Shown here: piece after piece, positions 1-6,122 of the stretch
Layout of the letters: each line of letters begins with the position of its first letter
How positions within the stretch are numbered: the stretch's first letter is position 1
Assembly: GCA_021791345.1 (NCBI GenBank)
Contig: JAJYWT010000208.1
Coordinates: 1 to 6,310, forward strand
Reading direction: 5' to 3'
Source: a bacterium
Lineage (GTDB): Bacteria > Chloroflexota > Dormibacteria > UBA8260 > Bog-877
Length of the DNA stretch: 6,310 nucleotides
The notes under the pieces: generated by a model
The model's input: the letters and a program-made list of their open reading frames with translations, nothing else
The model's database searches: none
What the model was told of the DNA's origin: nothing
Made by a program: the position numbers and the translations under genes

Positions 1-285
1 GCCATCGTCCCCGCCCTCTTCGCCTCGGCGTACCCCCAGCTCCAAGCCCTGAACATCATGCGGCTGCACAGCCCGCAGAGCGCGGTGCTGTCGGCGGTGA
101 TCTTCAACGCCCTGGTGATCGTGGCCCTGATCCCGCTCGCCCTGCGGGGGGTGCGCTGGCGCCCGTCCAGCGCAGCCGCCATCCTGCGCCGCAATCTGCT
201 CATCTACGGTCTCGGGGGCATCGTGACCCCGTTCTTGGGAATCAAGCTGATCGACCTGCTGCTGACCGCTCTCCATGCTTACTGA
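1..285 (+). CDS. kdpB: KdpB, C-terminal end (K+-transporting P-type ATPase subunit B), partial
   Basis: KdpB is the catalytic P-type ATPase subunit of the KdpFABC high-affinity potassium pump in the cytoplasmic membrane. Only the last 94 residues are present; the 5' part lies before the window and frame 1 is open from base 1. The visible part matches the end of KdpB closely: [10 protein letters not shown] near the start, then [28 protein letters not shown], and the closing blocks [12 protein letters not shown] and GIKLIDLLL. It holds the last membrane helices (about residues 27-45 and 65-92 of the fragment) and none of the phosphorylation or nucleotide-binding domains. The TGA at 283-285 is followed at once by the kdpC ribosome binding site, so the two genes are surely one operon. 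kdpF and kdpA are expected upstream but cannot be seen. Assignment is firm from remembered family sequence. Confidence 0.96.
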   Translation, partial: AIVPALFASAYPQLQALNIMRLHSPQSAVLSAVIFNALVIVALIPLALRGVRWRPSSAAAILRRNLLIYGLGGIVTPFLGIKLIDLLLTALHAY

Positions 286-287
286 CC

Positions 288-293
288 GGAGGA
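288..293 (+). promoter_or_regulatory. Ribosome binding site of kdpC
   Basis: GGAGGA lies 8 bases before the GTG at 302 and just after the kdpB stop codon (283-285). It decides the kdpC start against the ATG at 275, which has only coding sequence of kdpB and no purine tract ahead of it. Confidence 0.7.
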
Positions 294-301
294 CCCTGGC
301 C

Positions 302-853
302 GTGATCTCCCAACTGCGATCCGCGGTGCTGCTGGCGGTGGGGGCCATCCTCCTCTTCGGGCTGGCCTACCCCTTCGCCGGCACCGGTGTCTCCCAGCTG
401 CTCTTCCCCCACCAGGCCAACGGGTCTCTGACCGCGCGCGGGTCCACCCTGGTCGGTCAGCCGTGGACCGGGCCGCAGTGGTTCCACGGCCGCCCTGACC
501 CGGACAACCCCCTGCGCCTTGACGGTGAGCCCGGGGCCTCTGGAGGGACCAACCTCGGCCCCAGGTCCCGGCAGCTGGTGGCCGCTGTCCGAGCCGGCGC
601 CGCCAAGCTGCGCGGGATGGGAGTCCAACCAACGGCAGATCTCGTCACCACCTCGGGAAGCGGGATCGACCCCGACATCACCCCTCAGGACGCCCTGGCC
701 CAGGTGGCGATGGTCTCGAGGAGCACCGGGATCCCGGAGTCGCGGCTGCGCCGGCTCATCCGCACCATGACCGTGGGCCCGGAGCTGGGCTTCCTGGGGC
801 CGTCCTACATCGACGTGCTTCAGCTCAACTCGGCCCTGGCCCGGATCCGCTGA
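302..853 (+). CDS. kdpC: KdpC, K+-transporting ATPase subunit C
   Basis: KdpC is the small single-span subunit of KdpFABC that supports the KdpA/KdpB assembly and nucleotide binding. The 183-residue product has one N-terminal membrane helix (about 7-28) followed by a soluble domain with the family blocks GSL (41-43), LVGQ (50-53), FHGRP (61-65), SGGTNLG (80-86) and VTTSGSGIDPDITPQ (115-129). Length fits the family (about 190 in E. coli). I chose the GTG at 302 because a strong GGAGGA (288-293) sits 8 bases before it and the protein then begins just ahead of the membrane helix. An in-frame ATG at 275 would add nine residues and overlap kdpB by 11 bases, but it has no visible ribosome binding site. 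The 3' end overlaps the convergent sensor gene by 29 bases. Function is certain; the start is the only doubt. Confidence 0.95.
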   Translation: MISQLRSAVLLAVGAILLFGLAYPFAGTGVSQLLFPHQANGSLTARGSTLVGQPWTGPQWFHGRPDPDNPLRLDGEPGASGGTNLGPRSRQLVAAVRAGAAKLRGMGVQPTADLVTTSGSGIDPDITPQDALAQVAMVSRSTGIPESRLRRLIRTMTVGPELGFLGPSYIDVLQLNSALARIR

Positions 854-3134
854 GCCCCGACGTCCTGGGAAGCGCGCTGTCTCCCAGGATGTGCACGTCC
901 AGCTCGCGGCAACGCTCGATGACCGAGAGCGCCACCGGCTTGTCCCAGGGAAGTCGGCGGCGCCGGCGCGGAGTGGGCATGAAGATCTCCGTCACCTGGT
1001 GCTGCTCCGCCCACTCGACCAGCGTTTCAGCCACCCCACCCATCAACTGGAGCGGCTCCAGCCTGACCCCATGGCGCTGGCACAGCGCAGCCAGCCGCTC
1101 CAGCTGGCGCGCCTCGGCCGGATCGGGTCGAGGCGAAACGGCCGCGATCACCACCAGCGAGGCGTCCTCCCGTCGCGCCGCCAGCAATCCCGCCTCCAGG
1201 AGCGGCCCCGCCCGGTCTATGCGGTCGGGCCGGAGCGCGATCATGATTCGCTCCTGAACCGGCCACAGGCCCTGGGCGCCGGCGGCCCCCGCGTATCGCG
1301 CCCTCCGGCGCTCGGTGTGGGCGGCCACGATCCGAAGGGCAGATGCCCGGAGCTCCTCCAAGAGGGGTTCCGAGAAGAGTTGGAGAGCGGCCCCCACGTC
1401 AAGCGGGGCGGTCACCCAGCCGGATCGGACCCGATCCCGGAGCTCGGCCGGGGGCAGGTCCACCAGCTCAATCTCGTCCGCACGGTCGAGCGCCTCCTGG
1501 GGGACAGCCTCGTGGTCCCCGTGCTCCTGGCTCCGGAACCGACCAAGCTCCTCCCGAGCCGACTCGAAGCCAGGCAGGTCGATCACCCCGACGGTGGCCA
1601 CCACGTTGATCCCGGCATCCTGCAGCCGCCAGACCTGCTGATACCGGGGCCTTCCGGTCTGCAGGTCGCGCAGGCCGAGGTCGTCGACGCAGACGACACC
1701 GGGGTTGCGGCGCAGGATGCCGTCCAGGTCTATGCCTCCGGTGGCCGGGGACGGCACCACCTTGAGCTGGCTGAGGAGGAACTCGGTGGTCGGACTCGGG
1801 GTGCCGGTGGGAGCCGCCACCACCACATCAGCACCCCGCCGCTGGCGGCGGAGCGCCTCCTCCAGCAGCCTGGTGGTCTTGCCCACCCCCGGGGCGTACC
1901 CGAGGTAGAGGCGCAGGCTGCCGCGCACCACCCCGGCATCTAGGCCCGCCAGCAGCGTGGCCGGATCCGGTCGGTCGCCGTCAGTCCACTGGTTCACCTT
2001 CCCCAGGCGTCGCCCGATGACGTGCAGGTGGCGGTCGCCGAGATCGGCGAGCAGCGCCCGCACCACTCCCGTTCCCGGCCCCTCCTTCGACTCGGTCGGT
2101 TCTGCCGCCACCATGACGTGAGTGGCTCCCACCTCTTGGGCCACCTGGAGGGCGATTTCCGCGGGGCGGGTCCCGACCTCCAACCGAACCTCCGCCCCCA
2201 GGTCCACGGCCAGTCCCTGGACCTTCGCCAGCTGCTCTGGGGAGGGAAACCGCGGACTTACGGCCAGAACCGTGACGGGAGCTCTCAGGCGCTGGCCCAT
2301 CCGAGTGCCACGTCTGATCAGACCGGGGGCATTATCACTGCAGGACGTCACGATGAGAACTCGGTCCCGCACCCCGGGAACGGCCTGGTCGTGTACAGAG
2401 CGGGACTCGTGCTGCACCACGTACCAGATGGCCAACTCCCGCAGGGCCGCCAGGTTGCTCTCTCGGAAGAAGCTGTTGAGCGCCAGCTCCACCCGATCAA
2501 ACGGGTAGATGTTGCCGTGGCGCATGCGCTTGCGGAGGGCTTCCGGGGTCATGTCCGCCAGGGTCAGCTCGTCGGCGGAGTCCAGCACCGGGTCTGGGAC
2601 CGTCTCCCGGACCGCGACTCCGGTGACCCGCTCCACCACGTCCCTAAGGCTCTCGACGTGCTGGATGTTGATGGTGGTCCACACCTCGATGCCCGCCGCG
2701 CGGAGCTCTTCGACGTCCTGCCATCTGCGCTCGTGCTTGACGCCGGGGACGTTGGTGTGAGCCAGCTCATCTACCAGCGCCACCCCCGGATGGCGCCGCA
2801 GCGTGGCCTCGAGGTCCATCTCCTGGATCTCCAGCCCCCGGTAGGCGAGGCGCATTGGCGGGACCTGCTCCAGTCCCATCGCCGCCTCCTGGGTGAGCGG
2901 CCGTCCGTGGGGTTGGACCCAGGCCACCACCACGTCCTTCCCCTTTGCGGCCAGGACGTGGGCCTCCTGGAGCATGGCGAAGGTCTTGCCCACCCCCGGG
3001 GCAGCTCCTATGAACACCTTGAGCCGGCCCCGGCTCGGACTCCCAGGTGTGTGCGGCCGGCCCACCCGGCTAGTGGGCTCACCCGCGGGGGCGTTCGACT
3101 CCCGCTTGCTACGATCGCTCTGGCCGTCAACCAC
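825..3134 (-). CDS. Stand-alone KdpD sensor protein with two tandem KdpD-N + USP units, no kinase
   Basis: This soluble protein of about 769 residues corresponds to the cytoplasmic N-terminal half of KdpD, present twice (numbering from the 3134 start). Unit 1 has the KdpD domain with Walker A GAAPGVGKT (43-51), DELAHTN (122-128) and NIQHVES (156-162), all hallmarks of KdpD, then a USP-like domain (about 257-374). Unit 2 repeats the order: Walker A GYAPGVGKT (412-420), VDDLGLRD in place of DELAHTN (483-490), then a second USP-like domain (about 627-751) with an Arg-rich patch. There is no membrane segment, HisKA or HATPase. In E. coli these domains sense or modulate signal output and aid KdpE-DNA binding; in Gram-positives the USP domain can bind c-di-AMP. 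The start is uncertain: I give GTG 3134; GTG 3065 also fits and leaves 12 residues before the conserved GRLKVF block. The ORF stays open to 3380, but that part is antisense to the kinase membrane region. It probably acts in trans on the neighbouring kinase (inference). Confidence 0.9.
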   Translation of the reverse strand: MVDGQSDRSKRESNAPAGEPTSRVGRPHTPGSPSRGRLKVFIGAAPGVGKTFAMLQEAHVLAAKGKDVVVAWVQPHGRPLTQEAAMGLEQVPPMRLAYRGLEIQEMDLEATLRRHPGVALVDELAHTNVPGVKHERRWQDVEELRAAGIEVWTTINIQHVESLRDVVERVTGVAVRETVPDPVLDSADELTLADMTPEALRKRMRHGNIYPFDRVELALNSFFRESNLAALRELAIWYVVQHESRSVHDQAVPGVRDRVLIVTSCSDNAPGLIRRGTRMGQRLRAPVTVLAVSPRFPSPEQLAKVQGLAVDLGAEVRLEVGTRPAEIALQVAQEVGATHVMVAAEPTESKEGPGTGVVRALLADLGDRHLHVIGRRLGKVNQWTDGDRPDPATLLAGLDAGVVRGSLRLYLGYAPGVGKTTRLLEEALRRQRRGADVVVAAPTGTPSPTTEFLLSQLKVVPSPATGGIDLDGILRRNPGVVCVDDLGLRDLQTGRPRYQQVWRLQDAGINVVATVGVIDLPGFESAREELGRFRSQEHGDHEAVPQEALDRADEIELVDLPPAELRDRVRSGWVTAPLDVGAALQLFSEPLLEELRASALRIVAAHTERRRARYAGAAGAQGLWPVQERIMIALRPDRIDRAGPLLEAGLLAARREDASLVVIAAVSPRPDPAEARQLERLAALCQRHGVRLEPLQLMGGVAETLVEWAEQHQVTEIFMPTPRRRRRLPWDKPVALSVIERCRELDVHILGDSALPRTSGLSGSGPGPS
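860..892 (+). terminator. Candidate hairpin terminator or 3' stabiliser after kdpC
   Basis: An inverted repeat begins seven bases after the kdpC stop codon. The arms are 860-870 and 882-892, 11 base pairs with one G-U pair and a core CCTGGGA/TCCCAGG, around an 11-base loop. No T run follows, so it is not a textbook intrinsic terminator. It may end or protect the kdpBC transcript, or be a pause site. The same bases encode the last residues of the opposite-strand sensor gene, so the dyad could also be chance from codon constraint. The base pairing is seen; the role is inferred. Confidence 0.35.
1875..1895. repeat. Direct repeat, copy 2 (Walker A codons of sensor unit 2)
   Basis: These 21 bases are identical to 2982-3002. 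They encode the PGVGKT phosphate-binding loop of the second KdpD domain. The conserved tract marks the internal duplication at DNA level, although the surrounding sequence has diverged. Confidence 0.75.
2982..3002. repeat. Direct repeat, copy 1 (Walker A codons of sensor unit 1)
   Basis: Identical over 21 bases to 1875-1895 and offset by 1107 bases, which is 369 codons, the period of the internal duplication. It encodes the Walker A loop of the first KdpD domain. Strong codon bias plus protein constraint can account for the identity, so it need not mean recent gene conversion. Confidence 0.75.
3107..3115 (+). promoter_or_regulatory. Candidate extended -10 promoter for the kinase-kdpE pair
   Basis: TGC followed by TACGAT fits the extended -10 form TGn-TAnnnT. 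Transcription would begin near 3122, leaving a leader of about 26 bases before the ATG at 3148. I see no good -35 box, as is common for extended -10 promoters. It lies in the short divergent region, inside the 5' end of the sensor gene if that gene starts at 3134, or upstream of it if it starts at 3065. No convincing opposite-strand promoter was found. Match by eye only. Confidence 0.35.
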
Positions 3135-3147
3135 TGCGATGGGAACT

Positions 3148-4377
3148 ATGCCAGCTGAAGTGCGCAGCAAGCCGTGGCGGGCACGGCGCTCGCCCCCGGA
3201 GCCCTGGCGCTCGCTACTCGGCACCCTACTCACCGTGGCCGCCCTCGCGGGTCTCACCGCGGTACTGGTGGCCCTCCGAGCCCCGGCCGAGATCCAGACC
3301 TCGGGGTTCCTGTACCTCGCGGTCGTGGTGCTGGGATCGCTCGCTTTTGGAGGAGTCACCGCACTGGTGGGATCTGTCACCTCTGCCCTGCTGATGGATT
3401 ACTACTTCCTCCCACCCGTGGGTCGGCTCACGATCTACTCGGCCCCGGCGCTGGCCGCCTGGGCGGCTTTCCTCCTCGTCTCCCTTGGGGTAGGGTTGCT
3501 GGCCACTTCGCGGCGCCGCAGCCTGGAGGAGCTGCGCACCGCCCGGGACCGGCTGGAGGCGGCCAATGCCGGGCTCGTGCGAGCGGGAGCCGAACTCGAG
3601 GCCAGCCTCTCGGCCCGCACTGACCTGGCGCGGACCGAGGCCGCCTTGGAGGCCACCCGCCGGGCCGAGGGCTTCCGGCGGGAGCTGCTGGCCACCGTGA
3701 GCCACGAGCTGCGCACCCCCCTGGCGGCCCTGCTCGGCCACGGCTCCGCGCTCGTGGAAGATCCGGGCCTGCCGCAGCTGCAGCATCCGGGCCACGCCCG
3801 GGCCATCGTGGCCGAGACGCGTCGGCTCGACCGCCTCATCCGCGACCTTCTGGAGCTGGCCCGGATCGACACCGGCCAGCTTGACGTGGAGATCGAGGTG
3901 ATCGACCTCTGCGAAGCCGTCCGCGAGGCCGCCCGGCGCTGGACCGGCCCGCTCTCCCCGAGACTCAACCTAGCCGAGACACCGGTCTTGGTGCTGGCGG
4001 ACTGGGACCGCGTCCAGCAACTGCTGGACAACGCGCTCTCCAACGTGTCCCGGCACGCCGGCACGCGGGAGGTCGCCATCGAGGTGCTCTCCCCCTCGCC
4101 GGTGCGGCAGACAGCCGCTGAATGCCGGGTCCAGGACCACGGCCGAGGCATCCGGGCCGAGTTGCAGGAGCATCTCTTCGAGCGCTATTCCCGGGACCGC
4201 CGGGGCGGAGGGCTTGGGGTGGGGCTGGCCGTCTCCCGGGGGCTGGCCGAGGCCATGGGGGGAGCGGTCTGGGTGGAGTCACCGGGGGAAGGGGCCGGAG
4301 CGGCCTTCCACTTCCTGCTTCCGCTGGAGGCGAAGCAACAACCGGTCGGCTTGACCCAGAAGGCCGCCGCGGTTTGA
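3148..4377 (+). CDS. kdpD: KdpD-type membrane histidine kinase lacking the N-terminal sensor (split KdpD, kinase half)
   Basis: A 409-residue membrane sensor kinase that would phosphorylate the KdpE-like regulator next to it. The N-terminal part has about four membrane helices (roughly 23-43, 53-69, 70-86, 100-119) with the YYFLPP sequence (85-90) typical of the DUF4118 membrane domain of KdpD. A charged, probably coiled-coil linker (about 122-178) stands where KdpD normally has a GAF domain. The catalytic part is complete: phospho-acceptor H186 in SHELRTPL, N box LLDNALSN with N295, G1 box D330-H-G-R-G, F box around F344, and G2 box 353-359. Compared with full KdpD (about 900 residues in E. 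coli), the KdpD and USP sensor domains are missing and lie in the opposite-strand gene. ATG 3148 has only a weak, too-close GGGA ahead; ATG 3139 is in frame and equally possible. The ORF extends upstream to 2893, but that part is antisense to the sensor gene. Confidence 0.9.
   Translation: MPAEVRSKPWRARRSPPEPWRSLLGTLLTVAALAGLTAVLVALRAPAEIQTSGFLYLAVVVLGSLAFGGVTALVGSVTSALLMDYYFLPPVGRLTIYSAPALAAWAAFLLVSLGVGLLATSRRRSLEELRTARDRLEAANAGLVRAGAELEASLSARTDLARTEAALEATRRAEGFRRELLATVSHELRTPLAALLGHGSALVEDPGLPQLQHPGHARAIVAETRRLDRLIRDLLELARIDTGQLDVEIEVIDLCEAVREAARRWTGPLSPRLNLAETPVLVLADWDRVQQLLDNALSNVSRHAGTREVAIEVLSPSPVRQTAAECRVQDHGRGIRAELQEHLFERYSRDRRGGGLGVGLAVSRGLAEAMGGAVWVESPGEGAGAAFHFLLPLEAKQQPVGLTQKAAAV
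4358..4363 (+). promoter_or_regulatory. Ribosome binding site of the kdpE-like gene
   Basis: AGAAGG lies 10 bases before the TTG at 4374, inside the last codons of the kinase gene. It supports the TTG start, which would otherwise be doubtful. Confidence 0.5.
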
Positions 4378-5087
4378 GCCGCGGGGGCTCGATCCTGGTG
4401 GTCGAGGACGACTCGGGCATGGGCCGGTTCCTTCGCGATGCGCTGTCAGAGTCCGGCCACCGGGTCCAATTGGTGGGGGACGGACGCGCGGCCCTGCGGG
4501 TGCTCGGCAGCGAGCACGTGGACCTCCTCATCCTGGACCTCGGGCTCCCCGACATCGACGGCATGGACCTCCTGCGCACCGTGCGTGAATGGGAGTCCAA
4601 CCCCCTCATCCTGGTGGTGAGCGCCCGGGGCCAGGACGCCGACAAGGTGGCGGCGCTGCGCGCGGGGGCCGATGACTACCTGGCCAAGCCCTTCAGCCTC
4701 CAGGAGCTCCTGGCGCGGGTGGAGGCCCGCCTGCGGCGGGCCGCGCCCCCACCGTCCGGGGGCGCGCTGGTTTCGGGAGACCTCCGCCTCGACGTCGCCT
4801 CAGGGCAGGTCCTCCGGCGAGGCGTGCCGGTCAGGCTCACCCCGATGGAGATGGGCGTACTGCACGAGCTCTGGCGTCACCGGGGCCGGGTGCGCACCCA
4901 CCGGGAGATCCTGGCCGCGGTCTGGGGCCCCGCCTTCACCGCCGAGCACACCTACGTCCGGACCATCGTCCAGCGTCTGCGGGCCAAGCTGGAGGACGAT
5001 CCGGCCCACCCGCGCTGGCTGACCACTCTGCCCGGGGTGGGCTACATCTGGCAGGAGACGCCCCAGCCGGCTCAACCGCCGAGGTAG
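4374..5087 (+). CDS. kdpE: KdpE-like response regulator (OmpR/PhoB family)
   Basis: A 237-residue DNA-binding response regulator, the expected activator of kdpFABC. Receiver domain, about 6-118: acidic pocket E11-D12-D13, phospho-acceptor D55 in LDLGLPD, S83 in SAR, and K105 in the AGADDYLAKPF block. These blocks are very like E. coli KdpE. A C-terminal winged helix follows (about 130-230), with LTPMEMGVL, the recognition-helix region TYVRTIVQRLRAKLEDD, and the ending PGVGYIW. The start is taken as TTG 4374 because it precedes the SILVVEDD strand by five residues, overlaps the kinase stop as TTGA, and has AGAAGG 10 bases ahead. The frame is open upstream to an ATG at 4122, which would put about 84 kinase-antisense-like residues in front and is rejected. 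The overlap implies translational coupling to the kinase. The 3' end overlaps convergent moaA by 16 bases. Confidence 0.93.
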   Translation: MSRGGSILVVEDDSGMGRFLRDALSESGHRVQLVGDGRAALRVLGSEHVDLLILDLGLPDIDGMDLLRTVREWESNPLILVVSARGQDADKVAALRAGADDYLAKPFSLQELLARVEARLRRAAPPPSGGALVSGDLRLDVASGQVLRRGVPVRLTPMEMGVLHELWRHRGRVRTHREILAAVWGPAFTAEHTYVRTIVQRLRAKLEDDPAHPRWLTTLPGVGYIWQETPQPAQPPR

Positions 5088-6094
5088 GACATCTCCACCT
5101 TGGGAGGCCCGCCCACCACGCCCTGGGCTCGCTCCTCGGAGTACCGATCAGTCCGCCTCCGCCAGAGCCCGCGGACCAGTTCACTCAGCTGGTCATCCCC
5201 GGGCGTGCCGCGCAGAGTTGGCCGGAGGTCGGTCCCGCCTCGGGAGAAGAGGCAGGTGTGGAGGTGACCGTCGGCGCTTAGGCGAAGTCGGGTGCAGGCG
5301 CCGCAGAACGGCTGGCTGACTGAGGAGATGACCCCCACCTCGCCGGCGCCGTCGCGGTAGCGGTAGCGGCTGGCGACCTCCCCGGGGTACGTGGGGCTCT
5401 CCGGCTCCAGCTCCCACCGCTCCCCGATCCGCTCCAGGACCTCGGAGCTGGGCACCACCTCGTCGAGCCTCCAGCCATGGCTCTCCCCGACGTCCATGTA
5501 CTCGATAAAGCGGAGGACGTGGCCCTGGTCCCTGGCGAAGGCGGCGAGCTCGAGCAGGCCGGCATCGTTCAGGCCCCGCCGGACGACGCAGTTGAGCTTG
5601 ACCGGCCCGAGGCCGGCCCGGACCGCCGCCTCCATGCCCGCGAGCACCAGATCCAGCCTTGCTCCCACGCCGCTCATCTCGGCGAAGACCACGGGGTCCA
5701 GGGAGTCCAGGCTGACCGTGACCCGGCCCAGCCCGGCCTCGGCCAGCTGAGCGGCCATCCGACTAAGCAGCAGACCGTTGGTGGTGAGGGCAAGGTCCCG
5801 GATACCGGGTACTGCGGCCAGCTGGCGCACCAGGAGGGGCAGGTCTCGCCGCAGCAATGGCTCGCCTCCGGTGAGGCGCACCTTGGACACCCCCAAGGGG
5901 ACCAGAACCCGCACCACCCGCTCCACCTCCTCGAAGGTCAGGACCTCCGAGCGTGGCAGGAAGCGGAATCCGGGCCCGAACACCTCTCGGGGCATGCAGT
6001 ACTGGCAGCGGAAGTTGCAGCGATCGGTGACCGAAACCCGGAGGTCGCGCAGCGGCCGGGAAAGCTGATCTAGGACCTGCACTTGCCCGGCCAT
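5072..6094 (-). CDS. moaA: MoaA, GTP 3',8-cyclase (molybdenum cofactor biosynthesis)
   Basis: MoaA is a cytoplasmic radical-SAM enzyme that turns GTP into 3',8-cyclo-7,8-dihydroGTP, the first step to molybdopterin, with MoaC acting next. The 340-residue product has every hallmark: the SAM-cluster cysteines C26, C30 and C33 in CNFRCQYC, the SAM-binding GGEP (76-79), the C-terminal [4Fe-4S] ligands C264, C267 and C281 (FCGACTRLRLS...C), and the closing Gly-Gly that MoaA needs for activity. Length matches the family (about 330). The start ATG 6094 has a very strong GGGGAGGG (6108-6101) 7 bases ahead; the frame is open further upstream to 6298 but that part overlaps the upstream gene. It follows the hpnH-like gene by 28 bases, so they are probably co-transcribed. 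No moaC or other moa gene is seen. Its end overlaps the kdpE-like gene by 16 bases. Confidence 0.97.
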   Translation of the reverse strand: MAGQVQVLDQLSRPLRDLRVSVTDRCNFRCQYCMPREVFGPGFRFLPRSEVLTFEEVERVVRVLVPLGVSKVRLTGGEPLLRRDLPLLVRQLAAVPGIRDLALTTNGLLLSRMAAQLAEAGLGRVTVSLDSLDPVVFAEMSGVGARLDLVLAGMEAAVRAGLGPVKLNCVVRRGLNDAGLLELAAFARDQGHVLRFIEYMDVGESHGWRLDEVVPSSEVLERIGERWELEPESPTYPGEVASRYRYRDGAGEVGVISSVSQPFCGACTRLRLSADGHLHTCLFSRGGTDLRPTLRGTPGDDQLSELVRGLWRRRTDRYSEERAQGVVGGPPKVEMSYLGG

Positions 6095-6100
6095 CGTACG

Positions 6101-6121
6101 CCCTCCCCGAGAAGGGGAAGG
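6101..6121 (-). promoter_or_regulatory. Hairpin enclosing the moaA ribosome binding site
   Basis: In the minus-strand transcript, CCUUCCCC (6121-6114) pairs with GGGGAGGG (6108-6101) over 8 base pairs with one G-U, around a 5-base loop. The 3' arm is the whole moaA ribosome binding site, and the 5' arm starts one base after the hpnH stop codon (6125-6123). The pairing is seen directly. The natural reading is that moaA is translated mainly when ribosomes finishing hpnH open the hairpin; this is inferred. Confidence 0.5.
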
Positions 6122-6122
6122 A

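Noticed and set aside
891..1943. Long plus-strand open frame (350 codons) opposite the sensor gene
   Set aside because: Its translation has no recognisable family, is rich in Arg/Pro/His/Gly as antisense of GC-rich codons is, and lies wholly across the well-supported sensor gene.
1875..3002. The 21-base direct repeat as a recombination or integration site
   Set aside because: Both copies encode the same Walker A loop in the same frame, so protein constraint and codon bias explain them.
2893..3147. N-terminal extension of the kinase up to an ATG at 2893
   Set aside because: This part is antisense to the Walker A region of the sensor gene and has no ribosome binding site; KdpD-like sequence begins only near 3148.
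2022..3158. Long plus-strand open frame (378 codons) opposite sensor unit 1
   Set aside because: The opposite strand encodes textbook KdpD motifs; this frame is an antisense shadow with low-complexity composition.
3135..3380. N-terminal extension of the sensor gene up to an ATG at 3380
   Set aside because: It is antisense to the kinase membrane helices and reads as Ser/Arg/Thr-rich sequence without similarity to KdpD; starts at 3134 or 3065 fit the family.
4122..4373. N-terminal extension of the response regulator to an ATG at 4122
   Set aside because: It overlaps the kinase ATPase domain in another frame and is Gly/Pro/Arg-rich; receiver domains begin within a few residues of the first strand, which matches TTG 4374.
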